DNA of 64,000 nucleotides from Methanohalophilus mahii DSM 5219 (GCF_000025865.1 NC_014002.1:558001-622000); one strand, 5' to 3'. Counted from the stretch's first letter, positions 39,871 through 49,191 are shown. Notes: generated by a model not told the origin, from the letters alone. Numbers and translations: made by a program.

Positions 39871-40130
39871 ATCGAATGAAAAGAGCCATTTCATTCATGA
39901 TAGTCTTGCTCATGTTTTCATCCCTGATGGTATCGGGTTGTACAGACCAGGGTGATTCAGAAATGGAAAATGAAACTGTATCCAAAGATGTTGCAGAAGA
40001 TATTTTTTCAAAAGAAGGTGCAGCTCTTACAGGTGAGGAGATATCATCATTGGAAGATGACCTCGCAGAACTTGAATCAATGCTTGAAGGGGTGGATAAT
40101 GAATCCGATATAACTGTGGAGGATATATAA
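39867..40130 (+). CDS. Small lipoprotein
   Basis: 87 residues. The signal peptide ends in a lipobox, LMVSGC, with Cys at about residue 25, so the mature protein is lipid-anchored. The remaining 60 residues are acidic with no recognised domain, including LTGEEISSLEDDLAELESMLEG, probably one or two helices. It overlaps the preceding gene (ATGA), indicating translational coupling. It ends in TVEDI, as the next gene does, because the last codons form the left arm of a terminator hairpin. Confidence 0.8.
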   Translation: MNRMKRAISFMIVLLMFSSLMVSGCTDQGDSEMENETVSKDVAEDIFSKEGAALTGEEISSLEDDLAELESMLEGVDNESDITVEDI

Positions 40131-40148
40131 ATTATCCTCTTTCTTTTC
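40117..40148 (+). terminator. Terminator with the lipoprotein stop codon in its loop
   Basis: GAGGATA (40119-40125) and TATCCTC (40133-40139) form a 7-bp stem. The TAA stop (40128-40130) is in the loop, and TTTCTTTTC follows. Confidence 0.7.
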
Positions 40149-40205
40149 AAGTTCCGTTTTGTAAATAAAATTAATTGCAAGTAATTTAATGATGGAGGAA
40201 TAAAG

Positions 40206-41162
40206 ATGAAGAAAATAATATTGTCAGTTTTATTAATGTTCTTGTTAAGTGGTGCAGTTGCTGCACAAACAGAATTGCCTGAAACAGGGATATTGCCTGA
40301 CAGTCCCTTTTATGGTCCAAAAAAAGTAATAGAACGTGTAGGGAATGTCTTTACATTTGGTGAAGAGGCCAAAGTTGATAGGGCACTGGAACATGCAGAA
40401 TTAAGATTGGCTGAAGCCGAGGCGATGGCTGATAAAGGAAAGCCCGAATACATAGACGATCTTACTAGGGAATATGAGGAGAATATCAATAAGTCAACCG
40501 CAATTGCAGCTTCAGCACAAAATAGTGATGATAAAGAACAATTAGCAGAACGTGTTTCGAATGCAACTTACCAGCATATAGTTGTACTTGACGATTTACA
40601 GGAAAGAGTCCCTGAGCAAGCAAAAGAAAAGATTGCTGATGCAAGGGAGAGGTCCATAAGAGGAAATCAGGAAGCATTAAAGGCATTGGCTCAAGAAAAC
40701 CCGGAGAAATCTGCTGAAATAGCAATGGAAGTTGCAGATAATCGGTTGGAAAAAGCTAACGAATCTGCAGAGAACGGAGATGCAGAAGGAGTTGTTGAAG
40801 CATCTGAAGAGTATCAGAAATATGCACGGTTTGGAGAGGAGATATCAGATATTGCACAAGAGGCTGGCAAAGATCCTTCAAAAGCCAATGAGATAGTTGC
40901 AAAAGCAACATCATTACACCTAAGTGTTCTCGAAGATGTAAAGCAAAAAGTTCCTGAACAGGCCAGAGCATCGATACAGGATGCAATAGAGCAATCAGAA
41001 ATGGGCAGAGAGTCTGCTAAAAATGAATTGGAGGAAAGAGGAATATCAGTGCCTAGTATATCAAAAGATATGAACAGATCATCTGGTATTGATGAAGAAG
41101 CAGGAAATAATAATGAAGCAGCGAATGGTACTGGATCCAACACTACTGTAGAGGATATCTGA
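40206..41162 (+). CDS. Secreted DUF5667-like protein
   Basis: 318 residues. The signal peptide (IILSVLLMFLLSGAVAAQ) precedes the motif LPDSPFYGPKKVIERV, typical of DUF5667-type extracytoplasmic proteins. Two similar helical modules follow, each with a conserved VLDDLQERVPEQAKEKI-like segment (about residues 125-155 and 240-270), so the protein is an internal duplication. The tail is low-complexity and Asn-rich. The function is unknown. It lies 75 bases after the lipoprotein gene with GGAGG before the ATG. Confidence 0.82.
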   Translation: MKKIILSVLLMFLLSGAVAAQTELPETGILPDSPFYGPKKVIERVGNVFTFGEEAKVDRALEHAELRLAEAEAMADKGKPEYIDDLTREYEENINKSTAIAASAQNSDDKEQLAERVSNATYQHIVVLDDLQERVPEQAKEKIADARERSIRGNQEALKALAQENPEKSAEIAMEVADNRLEKANESAENGDAEGVVEASEEYQKYARFGEEISDIAQEAGKDPSKANEIVAKATSLHLSVLEDVKQKVPEQARASIQDAIEQSEMGRESAKNELEERGISVPSISKDMNRSSGIDEEAGNNNEAANGTGSNTTVEDI

Positions 41163-41180
41163 CTATCCTCTTTCTTTTTT
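41149..41180 (+). terminator. Terminator with the DUF5667 gene stop codon in its loop
   Basis: GAGGATA (41151-41157) and TATCCTC (41164-41170) form the stem. The TGA stop (41160-41162) is in the 6-base loop, and TTTCTTTTTT follows. It is nearly identical in design to the hairpin at 40119. Confidence 0.72.
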
Positions 41181-41241
41181 GAGGGACATTTACTAATAGA
41201 ATGGTTTAGATAATAAAATATGATGACATCAGGAGATGGTT

Positions 41242-41370
41242 ATGAAAAGCACTAAAAATTATGGAGAGGAAGGTGCACAATACAATCCAGGTGCCGTGCT
41301 CCTCATTTTTGCTCTTGTAATCATGTTTCTGTTAGCCCTGTTTTTTGTAGGCATTGTAGGGGTAACCTAA
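41242..41370 (+). CDS. Single-span membrane microprotein, 42 residues
   Basis: An ATG with CAGGAGAT before it opens a 42-codon frame ending in TAA. The N-terminal 17 residues are polar (KSTKNYGEEGAQYNPG). Residues about 18-42 form one hydrophobic span (VLLIFALVIMFLLALFFVG). It resembles other tiny archaeal membrane proteins but has no name I can give. It lies between the secreted-protein run and htpX. The good ribosome binding site and clean topology support it. Confidence 0.65.
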   Translation: MKSTKNYGEEGAQYNPGAVLLIFALVIMFLLALFFVGIVGVT

Positions 41371-41463
41371 ATTATCCAAAATGTTTTTATAGAATTACAA
41401 ATCATTCTCATTTACTAATATGAGCTTATTTTGACATAATCCGAAGTATGCTCGAGGTATATC

Positions 41464-42318
41464 ATGAAGAACATGCTTAAAACTACAATATTACTTGCGA
41501 CACTCACTGGTCTGCTGGTAATGGTTGGTTCGTACTGGGGTACAGGGGGAATGCTGGTTGCTTTTGCCTTTGCTATCCTCATGAATTTCGGTACCTACTG
41601 GTATAGTGACAAGATTGTGCTTAAAATGTACAAGGCAAAGGAAGTTACAGAAACCGAAGCTCCACAGCTGTACCGGATAGTGCATAATTTAGCTTATAAT
41701 GCCGGCCTTCCAATGCCGCGAGTTTATATCGTTGAGACATCCATGCCCAATGCTTTTGCTACAGGCAGGAATCCTGAGCATGCTGCCGTGGCAGTGACTA
41801 CAGGTATTATGAATATTCTGAATTCAGAGGAGATCGAAGGTGTTCTGGCTCATGAACTTGCTCATGTCAGGAATAGGGATACACTGATCAGTGCAATAGC
41901 TGCAACAATTGCAGGTGTAATCACCCTGGTTGCCACATGGGCCCAGTGGGCAGCAATATTTGGAGGACTCGGCGGACGTGACGGTGAAGGCAATAATATC
42001 ATAGGCTTTCTGGCTCTTGTAATCGTTGCTCCCCTTGCAGCCACGATTATACGCCTTGCAATCTCCAGGTCCCGTGAATTTGCAGCGGATTCAGAAGGAG
42101 CTCGTATTTCCAAAAACCCCCGGGCTCTTGCAAGTGCTCTTTCTAAACTTGAAAAGGGTACAAGCAATTACAGGCAGAATCCCAGGGATGTAAAGGCATC
42201 TGAAAGTACTGCCCATATGTTCATTGTCAATCCTATAAAGAAAAGTACGATTGCCAACCTTTTCCGCACGCATCCCTCTACAGAAGAGCGTGTTAAACGT
42301 CTGGAAAATATGCATTAA
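41464..42318 (+). CDS. htpX: Zinc metalloprotease HtpX
   Basis: A membrane-bound M48 protease that degrades misfolded membrane proteins. 284 residues. Two N-terminal membrane segments (about 6-22, 28-45) precede the zinc motif HELAH (His130, Glu131, His134) followed by RNRD. Two more hydrophobic segments lie near 142-200, and FAADSEGA supplies the third zinc ligand. Its position after the envelope-protein genes fits a role in envelope quality control. Its stop overlaps the convergent DUF488 gene by 4 bases. Confidence 0.94.
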   Translation: MKNMLKTTILLATLTGLLVMVGSYWGTGGMLVAFAFAILMNFGTYWYSDKIVLKMYKAKEVTETEAPQLYRIVHNLAYNAGLPMPRVYIVETSMPNAFATGRNPEHAAVAVTTGIMNILNSEEIEGVLAHELAHVRNRDTLISAIAATIAGVITLVATWAQWAAIFGGLGGRDGEGNNIIGFLALVIVAPLAATIIRLAISRSREFAADSEGARISKNPRALASALSKLEKGTSNYRQNPRDVKASESTAHMFIVNPIKKSTIANLFRTHPSTEERVKRLENMH

Positions 42319-42758
42319 AAGGTGAGTGATTCCTGTCCCGTTTCGGTCAGGTGCATCACCTTTATCCCCTCTTTTTCAAGTCTTTCTGCAATATGCCTGC
42401 GATGGCAGTTGCGCGGATTTTTTTCTGCACACATAAGAGCGATCTTTGTATCGTTGTCTGCACTTCTTTTTATCTGGTATAATAGGTCTGCAAACCCCTT
42501 CATGAAGTCTGCACTTTTCATATATTCTATATAAGAACGCTTGCCCCTTCCTCCAAGCAAAGGGTAGTGATAATAGACAATTTCATTCTCTGGGAGTTTC
42601 ATTTTCAGGTTTTCTGCATTGAATTCCAGACGCTGTGATTGCGGATAACTACGTACATCTATAACGATTTTTACGCTGTTGTCCAGTAATCTATTCAGGA
42701 ATTCATTAAAAATGCTATTTCCATAACCAATAGTATAGCATATCCGCCGGTCTTCCAT
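42315..42758 (-). CDS. DUF488 family protein
   Basis: 147 residues. Family hallmarks are [16 protein letters not shown] at the start, [11 protein letters not shown], the [10 protein letters not shown] block and [18 protein letters not shown] near the C-terminus. The biochemical function is not established; the conserved Cys/His cluster suggests ligand or metal binding. It is a single gene, divergent from thyA, whose start is 121 bases away. Confidence 0.9.
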   Translation of the reverse strand: MEDRRICYTIGYGNSIFNEFLNRLLDNSVKIVIDVRSYPQSQRLEFNAENLKMKLPENEIVYYHYPLLGGRGKRSYIEYMKSADFMKGFADLLYQIKRSADNDTKIALMCAEKNPRNCHRRHIAERLEKEGIKVMHLTETGQESLTF

Positions 42759-42879
42759 AAATACTCTGTTTGATTCCCGGTTTCATTAGTATTTCGATGG
42801 GTTGTTATATATGGGTCTATTCAGGTAAGGATTATATATTCATGAAATTCTATTCCTTTGCATCTGGAGAGGATTTGAC

Positions 42880-43533
42880 ATGGTTCACAACACGCCCATA
42901 GGACGAATAATTAAGGCCGATACGATTAGCGATGCATGGTATCGCGGACTCAATATCATATGGAATCACGGGGAAAATGTAACTGATGAAAGGGGTAGCA
43001 AAATCAAGGAATTCATGAATCTTATGGTTGTTATTAATGATCCTTATTCCAATGAGATACCGGCTGACATTTCCTGGAACCAGGAGCGTCTGGATGAATA
43101 TGCAAAACAGCTGATCACGGGGCAAAATCCTCAGGACTTCGAATATACTTATGGGCAGCGATTACGCAACTGGGATGAGCGAGTGGATCAGATCTCTTAT
43201 GTAATTGACAAACTCAAAAACAGTAAAACCACTCGCAGGGCAACTGCGGTAACATGGATTCCATATATTGATACTGAAGTTGATGAAGTACCATGTATGA
43301 TTCTCGATGATTTCAAAGTCCGAAACAATCAAGTTCATATGACCACTCTTTTCCGCAGTCATGATTTCGCAGGAGCCTATCCTGCAAACCTTTACGGTCT
43401 TTCACAGCTTCTAAAGTATGTGGCACAGAATGCCGGTTATGATACAGGTACGATTACAACGATCAGTGTATCTGCACATATCTATGAACATGACTGGGAT
43501 CGCATTGAAAAGATTGTAACAGGAGTGTGCTAA
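42880..43533 (+). CDS. thyA: Thymidylate synthase, methanogen type
   Basis: It methylates dUMP to dTMP, in methanogens using a methanopterin-type C1 carrier. 217 residues, shorter than the bacterial enzyme. The catalytic nucleophile is Cys139 in DEVPCMILDDFKV. YGQRLR and RSHDFAGAYPANLYGL (nucleotide site) are visible. A strong GGAGAGGA site precedes the ATG. It directly abuts aroA (stop TAA, then ATG), so the two are probably cotranscribed. Confidence 0.93.
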   Translation: MVHNTPIGRIIKADTISDAWYRGLNIIWNHGENVTDERGSKIKEFMNLMVVINDPYSNEIPADISWNQERLDEYAKQLITGQNPQDFEYTYGQRLRNWDERVDQISYVIDKLKNSKTTRRATAVTWIPYIDTEVDEVPCMILDDFKVRNNQVHMTTLFRSHDFAGAYPANLYGLSQLLKYVAQNAGYDTGTITTISVSAHIYEHDWDRIEKIVTGVC

Positions 43534-44817
43534 ATGAGGGTAAAAATAAGTCGTACCAGTGTGGAGGGTGAAGTTTTTGCACCTCCCTCAAAAAGTTACA
43601 CGCACAGGGCAATAACCATTGGTTCCCTGTCTGAGAAGTGTGTTGTTCGCAGGCCACTTATTTCGGAAGATACCAAGGCCACGATTCATGCATGTAAAAT
43701 GCTTGGTGCACAGATTAACGAGGAGAAAGGAGACCTTTTTATTGAGGGAGTGAAGGGCAAACCTCACATTCCTGAAGATGTAATTGATGTGGGTAATTCG
43801 GGTACAACACTGCGTTTCATGACTGCTGTGGCATCCCTTGTGGACGGTGTATCGATTCTTACGGGTGACAACTCCCTGCGAACCAGGCCAAACGGACCCC
43901 TTATTGAAGTTTTGCATGACCTGGGTGTGGAAGTAATATCCACTTTGAATAATGGTTGTGCTCCCCTTGTAGTAAAAGGGGGATTGAAAGGAGCAATAGC
44001 CAAGATAGATGGGTCCATCAGTTCCCAATTCATCTCCGCACTTTTGATAGCATGTCCGCTCACAAGCAAGAGTACTACACTTTCAATAAAGGGTGAGCTT
44101 CGTTCAAAACCCTATGTCAATGTCACTCTCGAAATACTGCGTGAAGCCGGAGCTGAAATATTTGAAGATAGTAACCATAATATCAAATTCATCATCCCTC
44201 CCAATCAGGATTACAATTTAAGGGATTACCTGGTTCCAGGAGACTTTTCTTCTGCATCATATTTACTGGCCGCTGCCGCAATGACCGGCTCCAGGGTAGT
44301 TGTGAAGAACATGTTCCCCTCCCAGCAGGGGGATATGGCTATAATTGGTATACTCAAGCAAATGGGGGCAGGAATATCCTGGGATAAGGATAATGGTCGG
44401 GTCACGGTTAACGGACGTGATCTTAAAGGTGTACGGGTGGATGCTGCAGCAACGCCGGACCTTGTGCCAACCATAGCCGTTCTGGGTGCTGTTGCTGAAG
44501 GACAAACTGTGATAGAGAATGCCGAGCATGTCAGGTATAAGGAAACTGACAGGCTACATGCCATGGCTGTAGAACTCAAGAAGATGGGTGTTTCTGTGAA
44601 GGAAGATCAGGACAAACTGACAATAAAAGGAGGTAAACTTAAAGGAAGTGAACTGCACGGCTGGCATGATCATCGTATCGTAATGGCACTTACGATTGCG
44701 GGTATGGTTGCGGGTGATACAACGGTGGATACGGCAGAATCAATATTCATTTCTTATCCCAATTTCTTTGATGATGTCAGATCTCTGGGTGCTGATGTTG
44801 TTGTGAATAAACAGTGA
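43534..44817 (+). CDS. aroA: 3-phosphoshikimate 1-carboxyvinyltransferase (EPSP synthase)
   Basis: The sixth step of the shikimate pathway, transferring enolpyruvyl from PEP to shikimate-3-phosphate. 427 residues. Motifs: PSKSYTHRAITIGSL (S3P binding), VGNSGTTLRFM (PEP binding, about residues 88-98), LRTRPNGPL, SSQFISALLIACPL, and the C-terminal RYKETDRLHAMAVEL and HGWHDHRIVMAL. The AGGAG ribosome binding site lies inside the end of thyA. Confidence 0.97.
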   Translation: MRVKISRTSVEGEVFAPPSKSYTHRAITIGSLSEKCVVRRPLISEDTKATIHACKMLGAQINEEKGDLFIEGVKGKPHIPEDVIDVGNSGTTLRFMTAVASLVDGVSILTGDNSLRTRPNGPLIEVLHDLGVEVISTLNNGCAPLVVKGGLKGAIAKIDGSISSQFISALLIACPLTSKSTTLSIKGELRSKPYVNVTLEILREAGAEIFEDSNHNIKFIIPPNQDYNLRDYLVPGDFSSASYLLAAAAMTGSRVVVKNMFPSQQGDMAIIGILKQMGAGISWDKDNGRVTVNGRDLKGVRVDAAATPDLVPTIAVLGAVAEGQTVIENAEHVRYKETDRLHAMAVELKKMGVSVKEDQDKLTIKGGKLKGSELHGWHDHRIVMALTIAGMVAGDTTVDTAESIFISYPNFFDDVRSLGADVVVNKQ

Positions 44818-44825
44818 TTGTGACC

Positions 44826-46022
44826 ATGAGGTATGATGTTGCAGTGGTGGGAGCCGGGCCTGTGGGTTCGGTTGCCGCAAGACATGCTGCTCTACACGGG
44901 GCAAAGGTTGCTCTTCTTGAGGAACATGCAACTGTCGGAAGTCCGGTCCAGTGTGCAGGCCTTTTAAGCGTTCGAGCCATGGATGAGTGTGATATAAGTC
45001 CCACTGACCCTTCAGTTATTAACAGCGTCAGGGGTGCTTTTGTGCATTCCCCAGGAGGGACCTGCCTTCCGGTAGATGGTGGGCGTACCCGTGCTTTTGT
45101 GGTATCACGTAAGATGTTTGACAGGAAACTGGCAGCATTGGCAACGTCTGAAGGTGTGCATATTTTCCTGAATTCAAAAGTTGTTGCAATAGATAACAAT
45201 TCAGGCTTTAAAAGGTTGCACGTCCAAAGAGCAGGTAAATCTGAGATGATCGAAGCCTCTGTGGTCATAGGTGCAGATGGTGTACGTCATGGTGTGGCTT
45301 CCATGGTGGGTCTGCCGGCACCATCACGGATCATGTCCGGAATCCAGTTTGAAGTTCAAATGGAAACGATTCGCCAGGACTTTGTGGAGCTTTTCGTGGG
45401 TGCCTGTGCGCCCGGTTTTTTTGCATGGGCAATTCCTTTGTCAGACGGTACTGTAAGGCTTGGACTTGCAACCGATAATCTGGAAAGTCGTGATTCTCTG
45501 TCATATCTCTGTGAACTTAAAAGAAATCTTTCAAAAGTAGGGCGTGCAGTAGACGGTATGCTGGATTTTGTAGTGGGAGGCATTCCTATAGGTGTTGCAG
45601 ACAGGACCTTTTCTGACGGTGTACTGATCTGCGGTGATGCAGCAGGCCAGGTAAAACCAACATCTGGAGGTGGTGTTTATACAGGAGCGGTCTGTGCAAA
45701 GATAGCAGGTGAAGTTGCTGCAAAAGCAGCATTTGAAAAAAATACTTCCAAATCCCGGCTGGAAGAATATGAAATTCGCTGGAAACAGGCTCTGGGAAAA
45801 GAGCTAAATCTGGGAATGAAAGCGCACGATTTCGTTGGTAATTTGTCAGATGAACAGTTCAATGAATTATTTTCATCCCTGACAGAACCGAATGTCATCT
45901 CATTAATTGAAAAGTATGGGGATATGGATCAGCCTTCCATATTATTGCGTAAATTCCTGAACCCTTTAAATTCCAGGCACCTTAAAGGTTTTTTTGTAGT
46001 TTTTTTGAAAACCCTGCTGTGA
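44826..46022 (+). CDS. Geranylgeranyl reductase family flavoprotein
   Basis: An FAD enzyme of the digeranylgeranylglycerophospholipid reductase family, which saturates the isoprenoid chains of archaeal lipids. 398 residues from ATG 44826; a GTG at 44814 overlaps aroA. The FAD motif is VAVVGAGPVGSVAARHAA, with QCAGLLS, the DGVR-type IGADGVRHGVAS, and GDAAGQVKPTSGGGVYTG near residue 275. Methanogens have several paralogues, so the exact substrate is uncertain. Confidence 0.88.
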   Translation: MRYDVAVVGAGPVGSVAARHAALHGAKVALLEEHATVGSPVQCAGLLSVRAMDECDISPTDPSVINSVRGAFVHSPGGTCLPVDGGRTRAFVVSRKMFDRKLAALATSEGVHIFLNSKVVAIDNNSGFKRLHVQRAGKSEMIEASVVIGADGVRHGVASMVGLPAPSRIMSGIQFEVQMETIRQDFVELFVGACAPGFFAWAIPLSDGTVRLGLATDNLESRDSLSYLCELKRNLSKVGRAVDGMLDFVVGGIPIGVADRTFSDGVLICGDAAGQVKPTSGGGVYTGAVCAKIAGEVAAKAAFEKNTSKSRLEEYEIRWKQALGKELNLGMKAHDFVGNLSDEQFNELFSSLTEPNVISLIEKYGDMDQPSILLRKFLNPLNSRHLKGFFVVFLKTLL

Positions 46023-46024
46023 AT

Positions 46025-46038
46025 TCAGTATATACTGA
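46025..46038. terminator. Palindrome between convergent genes
   Basis: TCAGTATATACTGA is a perfect 14-bp palindrome. It includes the stop codon of the minus-strand regulator and begins 3 bases after the reductase stop. It may act as a two-way 3' end or may be chance within coding sequence. Confidence 0.3.
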
Positions 46039-46528
46039 CCCCTTTTACACTTTTTATGCTAAGGATTTCATTTACAGTGTCCCCTGATACCTTTGAATCA
46101 GTGATGATTGTCATTTTAGCCTGATCGGTAAAATATGGATCATCTGAAACTGCTTGCCTGATACTGATACCGTGGGAGGCGATCACACCTGATACTTCTG
46201 AAAGAATACCTACTGTTGCCGCATCCTCAGGTGTAATAATTATTACACCAAGTCCCAGTGCAGGAGCCACATCCCTTAAGAAGGGGATCGAACGCACATT
46301 TTCGAATATGTTTCTAAGGGTTTCATCTTCAAGTATTGTGTTGGTAGTTGCATCTACTATCCTACGGTCCACACCTGCCTCTTTTGCGAGTTGGGTATGT
46401 GCAATATCTATCTTGCCGGAGGTCACTTTCCCGTCCTCTCTTACCTGAAAACCTCTTTCAAATAAAATTTTTAGTACCTTTTGTTGGGCAGGATGTTTTT
46501 CAAACTTTTCAAGTAACATTTTCCACAT
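46025..46528 (-). CDS. Regulator with helix-turn-helix and ACT domains
   Basis: About 167 residues. The N-terminal half has KVLKILFERGFQV and a helix-turn-helix (IAHTQLAKEAGVDRRIVDATTNTIL). The C-terminal half is an ACT domain (VGILSEVSGVIASHGISIRQAVSD) that would bind an amino acid. The arrangement suggests regulation of amino acid metabolism, but the target is unknown. The start is uncertain among GTG 46537, ATG 46528 and ATG 46519; I chose 46528 because GTGATC precedes it. Confidence 0.8.
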   Translation of the reverse strand: MWKMLLEKFEKHPAQQKVLKILFERGFQVREDGKVTSGKIDIAHTQLAKEAGVDRRIVDATTNTILEDETLRNIFENVRSIPFLRDVAPALGLGVIIITPEDAATVGILSEVSGVIASHGISIRQAVSDDPYFTDQAKMTIITDSKVSGDTVNEILSIKSVKGVSIY

Positions 46529-46809
46529 ACAGATCACTATTCATTCAAATTATAAATAGAATTAAGTTCTTTCATAATTTGTTGTCTCTTGCAATGTGTA
46601 TGTGGTCACTTCTTATTTTGTTTTTCTATGTAGGAAGAAAGACATTTTAAGGATAAAGTCCATCTTAATACAACCTGATTTGATCGGTTAAATGTGCTTT
46701 TTACGAATAAACAAATCCCTTTTAGGGGTTATACGCAAATATTTTACAATGTCCAATTGTTAAAAATACGGAATTAAGATTATCATATTTGTGTGGAAGG
46801 AGGTATTTT

Positions 46810-48141
46810 GTGAAGGTATACAAAGATTATGGAGATCTGCCAAAAATCAAGCTTCCTCTTGATCAGGAGGTTTGTATCAGTGATAGTACCATAAGAGATG
46901 GAGCCCAAATGCCGGGAATTGTCTTAAAAAGCGGCCACAAGGTTCGAATTTATGACTATCTGCACGAGATCGGCATTGAAAAACTGGAAACGTTCGTTTA
47001 TAATGAACGAGATCGCAAAGCCATTGAGCTCATGCTTGACAGGGGATATGAAGTACCTGAGGTAACGGGCTGGGCACGTGCAAAAACTGAAGACATAGAT
47101 CAGGTACTGCAGATTGATGGTCTCAATGAAACCGGGATATTGATGTCTGTCTCAGATGTCCACATTCTGGAAAAGATGGGATTGCCCAGCAGAGAAGCTG
47201 CCGAAGAAAGATACCTTGAAGCCCTTCAGTATGCAGTAGACCATGGCCTTGCTACCCGTGCTCATGTGGAAGATATGACCCGTGCAGATAATTATGGTTT
47301 TGTTTATCCAATGATTGAGAAGATAATGGAAATTGACCCGGAATGTACCATAAGGATATGTGACACTATCGGCTATGGCATACCTTTTGATGGAGTGGAC
47401 GAACCCTATGGTATTCCCTCAATTACCAAATATCTCAAAGATGAGATTGGTGTCAAGAACATTGAAAGCCACTGTCATGATGATTTTGGTTTTGGTTTTG
47501 CAAATTCTATGGCAGCTTACTGGTATGGTGCCAACTGGTCCAATGTAACATTTATGGGTATAGGTGAAAGGGCCGGAAATGCTGAAATGGAAAAATTACT
47601 TTTGTTCTTGAATCAACGTGTGGAAGGCTTTGAGAAATATAATCTGGATATAATAACTGAATTCTCTGAATTCATGCAAAAAGAAATAGGCATACGTGTA
47701 CCTCGTAATAAAGCCGTGGTTGGTAAGAATGTATTCTCTCACGAGTCAGGTATACATGCTGCTGGAGCTATTAAGAATCCTTTCACATATGAACCATATC
47801 CTCCGGAGGTTGTGGGTGGAGAACGTATATTCCTTATCGGTGATTCTTCAGGTACCGAGGTATTGAGGTATAAGATTCAGGAGACCCTGAGGGAATTGCT
47901 TGAGGTACAGATCACTGTGGAGAAGAGGGACCCCAGGCTAAAATCCATACAGAAGGATATCCAGGCACTCTATGACAATGAAAAGCGTGTATCCTGTATC
48001 TCTGATGAGGAAATTCAGGGTTATGTCGAGAAATACTTCCTGTTTGAACCAGTTGTAGAAAAGAACATGAGCAGGGAAAGCGAGTATTCAGGTGAGTATG
48101 TGCCTGATCCGCTTTCAAGAAAGAAGAAGAAGGATGTATAA
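46810..48141 (+). CDS. Homocitrate/isopropylmalate synthase-family enzyme, possibly Re-citrate synthase
   Basis: 443 residues of the HMGL-like TIM-barrel family that condenses acetyl-CoA with a 2-oxoacid. ISDSTIRDGAQMPG starts the barrel, HCHDDFGFGFANSMAAY provides the metal-binding His pair, and GIGERAGNAEMEKLL is the family signature. There is no LeuA regulatory domain. Family members make homocitrate (coenzyme B route) or, as Re-citrate synthase, citrate. The convergent isocitrate dehydrogenase favours citrate, but this is inference. The start is GTG 46810, 5 bases after AAGGAGGT. Confidence 0.75.
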   Translation: MKVYKDYGDLPKIKLPLDQEVCISDSTIRDGAQMPGIVLKSGHKVRIYDYLHEIGIEKLETFVYNERDRKAIELMLDRGYEVPEVTGWARAKTEDIDQVLQIDGLNETGILMSVSDVHILEKMGLPSREAAEERYLEALQYAVDHGLATRAHVEDMTRADNYGFVYPMIEKIMEIDPECTIRICDTIGYGIPFDGVDEPYGIPSITKYLKDEIGVKNIESHCHDDFGFGFANSMAAYWYGANWSNVTFMGIGERAGNAEMEKLLLFLNQRVEGFEKYNLDIITEFSEFMQKEIGIRVPRNKAVVGKNVFSHESGIHAAGAIKNPFTYEPYPPEVVGGERIFLIGDSSGTEVLRYKIQETLRELLEVQITVEKRDPRLKSIQKDIQALYDNEKRVSCISDEEIQGYVEKYFLFEPVVEKNMSRESEYSGEYVPDPLSRKKKKDV

Positions 48142-48164
48142 GGTAATTATTCACCTTATACATA
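48133..48164. terminator. Bidirectional hairpin between convergent genes
   Basis: TGTATAAGGT (48135-48144) and ACCTTATACA (48153-48162) form a perfect 10-bp stem with an 8-base loop. The TAA stop of the synthase is in the left arm, and T-rich sequence follows toward the dehydrogenase stop at 48175. Confidence 0.7.
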
Positions 48165-48174
48165 TTTACTGTTT

Positions 48175-49191
48175 TTACTGAATTTTGTTGACAATAGCAT
48201 CTGTCATTTCACTGAGTTTTGCACTGCCACCCATATCATAAGTTACATATTTGCCTTCGGAAATGACTTCTTCGGTTGCTTTGAAAATAGCATTTGCATT
48301 GTCTTTTTCTCCGAGATAGTCAAGCATCCAGGCACCGGCAAGAATTGTTGCAACAGGATTCACTTTATCTTCTCCTGCGTATTTTGGTGCTGAACCGTGT
48401 GCAGGTTCAAACATAGCAAAATTATCTCCGATGTTTGCGGAATATATCAGGCCTATACTTCCAATAAGAGCGGAGCATTCTTCGCTGATTACATCCATGA
48501 ATAGATTAGTGGAAAGTAAGACTTTCTTGTTGAATAGTTGCGGGTTCTTAATAAGTTGCTGGGCTATGTTGTCGATGTGGTATTCCCAGATGTCAATATC
48601 GGGATATTGTTTTCCTATATTCTCGACTTCTTCTATGAAAGTCCCGCATGTCTGTTTGAGGATGTTGCTCTTGTGGATTGGAACGACTGTATCATACCCG
48701 CGCTTCTTTGCTTCTTCAAAGGCGTACCTGGCAATGTTACGGCAGGCCGGCCGGGTAATCTTACGCAGTGCAATATACACATCATCCGTCAGTTTTACTT
48801 CTTCACCTATGTACATTCCTTCCGTTCCTTCACGTACGCAGATAAAGTCAACATCACCAAGGGGTGTATTTGTGTTGGGGAATGTTTTTGTAGGCCGGAC
48901 ATTTGCGTAAAGATTGTATTTCTGCCTGATTGATACTGCGACACTTTTTGGAGAACCTGCACCTCCGGGTGTGGTAGTTGGTCCTTTGAAGCAAGCATGG
49001 GAATTTCCCAGAATTTCCCATGTCTTATCAGGGATAAGGGTGCTTCCTCCATTTTCTTCCCACCATGTAGCACCGGCTTCACAGGTTACAAACTCCACAT
49101 CCGTGCCTGCTGCCTTTGCGACTTTTAACATGGCATCGACAAGTTCCGGCCCGACTCCGTCTCCTTTAATAACTGCTGCAGTTTTACTCAT
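48175..49191 (-). CDS. icd: Isocitrate/isopropylmalate dehydrogenase family protein, probably isocitrate dehydrogenase
   Basis: 338 residues of the beta-decarboxylating dehydrogenase family. AVIKGDGVGPELVDAML is the N-terminal signature, IRQKYNLYANVRPTKTF holds the substrate arginines, and GDNFAMFEPAHGSAPKYAG is the cofactor region. Isocitrate, isopropylmalate and homoisocitrate enzymes are close relatives, so leuB/aksF roles remain possible. The GPTTTPGGAGSPKSVAVSIRQ segment resembles isocitrate enzymes. ATG 49191 is preferred to GTG 49200. It is convergent with the synthase. Confidence 0.8.
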   Translation of the reverse strand: MSKTAAVIKGDGVGPELVDAMLKVAKAAGTDVEFVTCEAGATWWEENGGSTLIPDKTWEILGNSHACFKGPTTTPGGAGSPKSVAVSIRQKYNLYANVRPTKTFPNTNTPLGDVDFICVREGTEGMYIGEEVKLTDDVYIALRKITRPACRNIARYAFEEAKKRGYDTVVPIHKSNILKQTCGTFIEEVENIGKQYPDIDIWEYHIDNIAQQLIKNPQLFNKKVLLSTNLFMDVISEECSALIGSIGLIYSANIGDNFAMFEPAHGSAPKYAGEDKVNPVATILAGAWMLDYLGEKDNANAIFKATEEVISEGKYVTYDMGGSAKLSEMTDAIVNKIQ

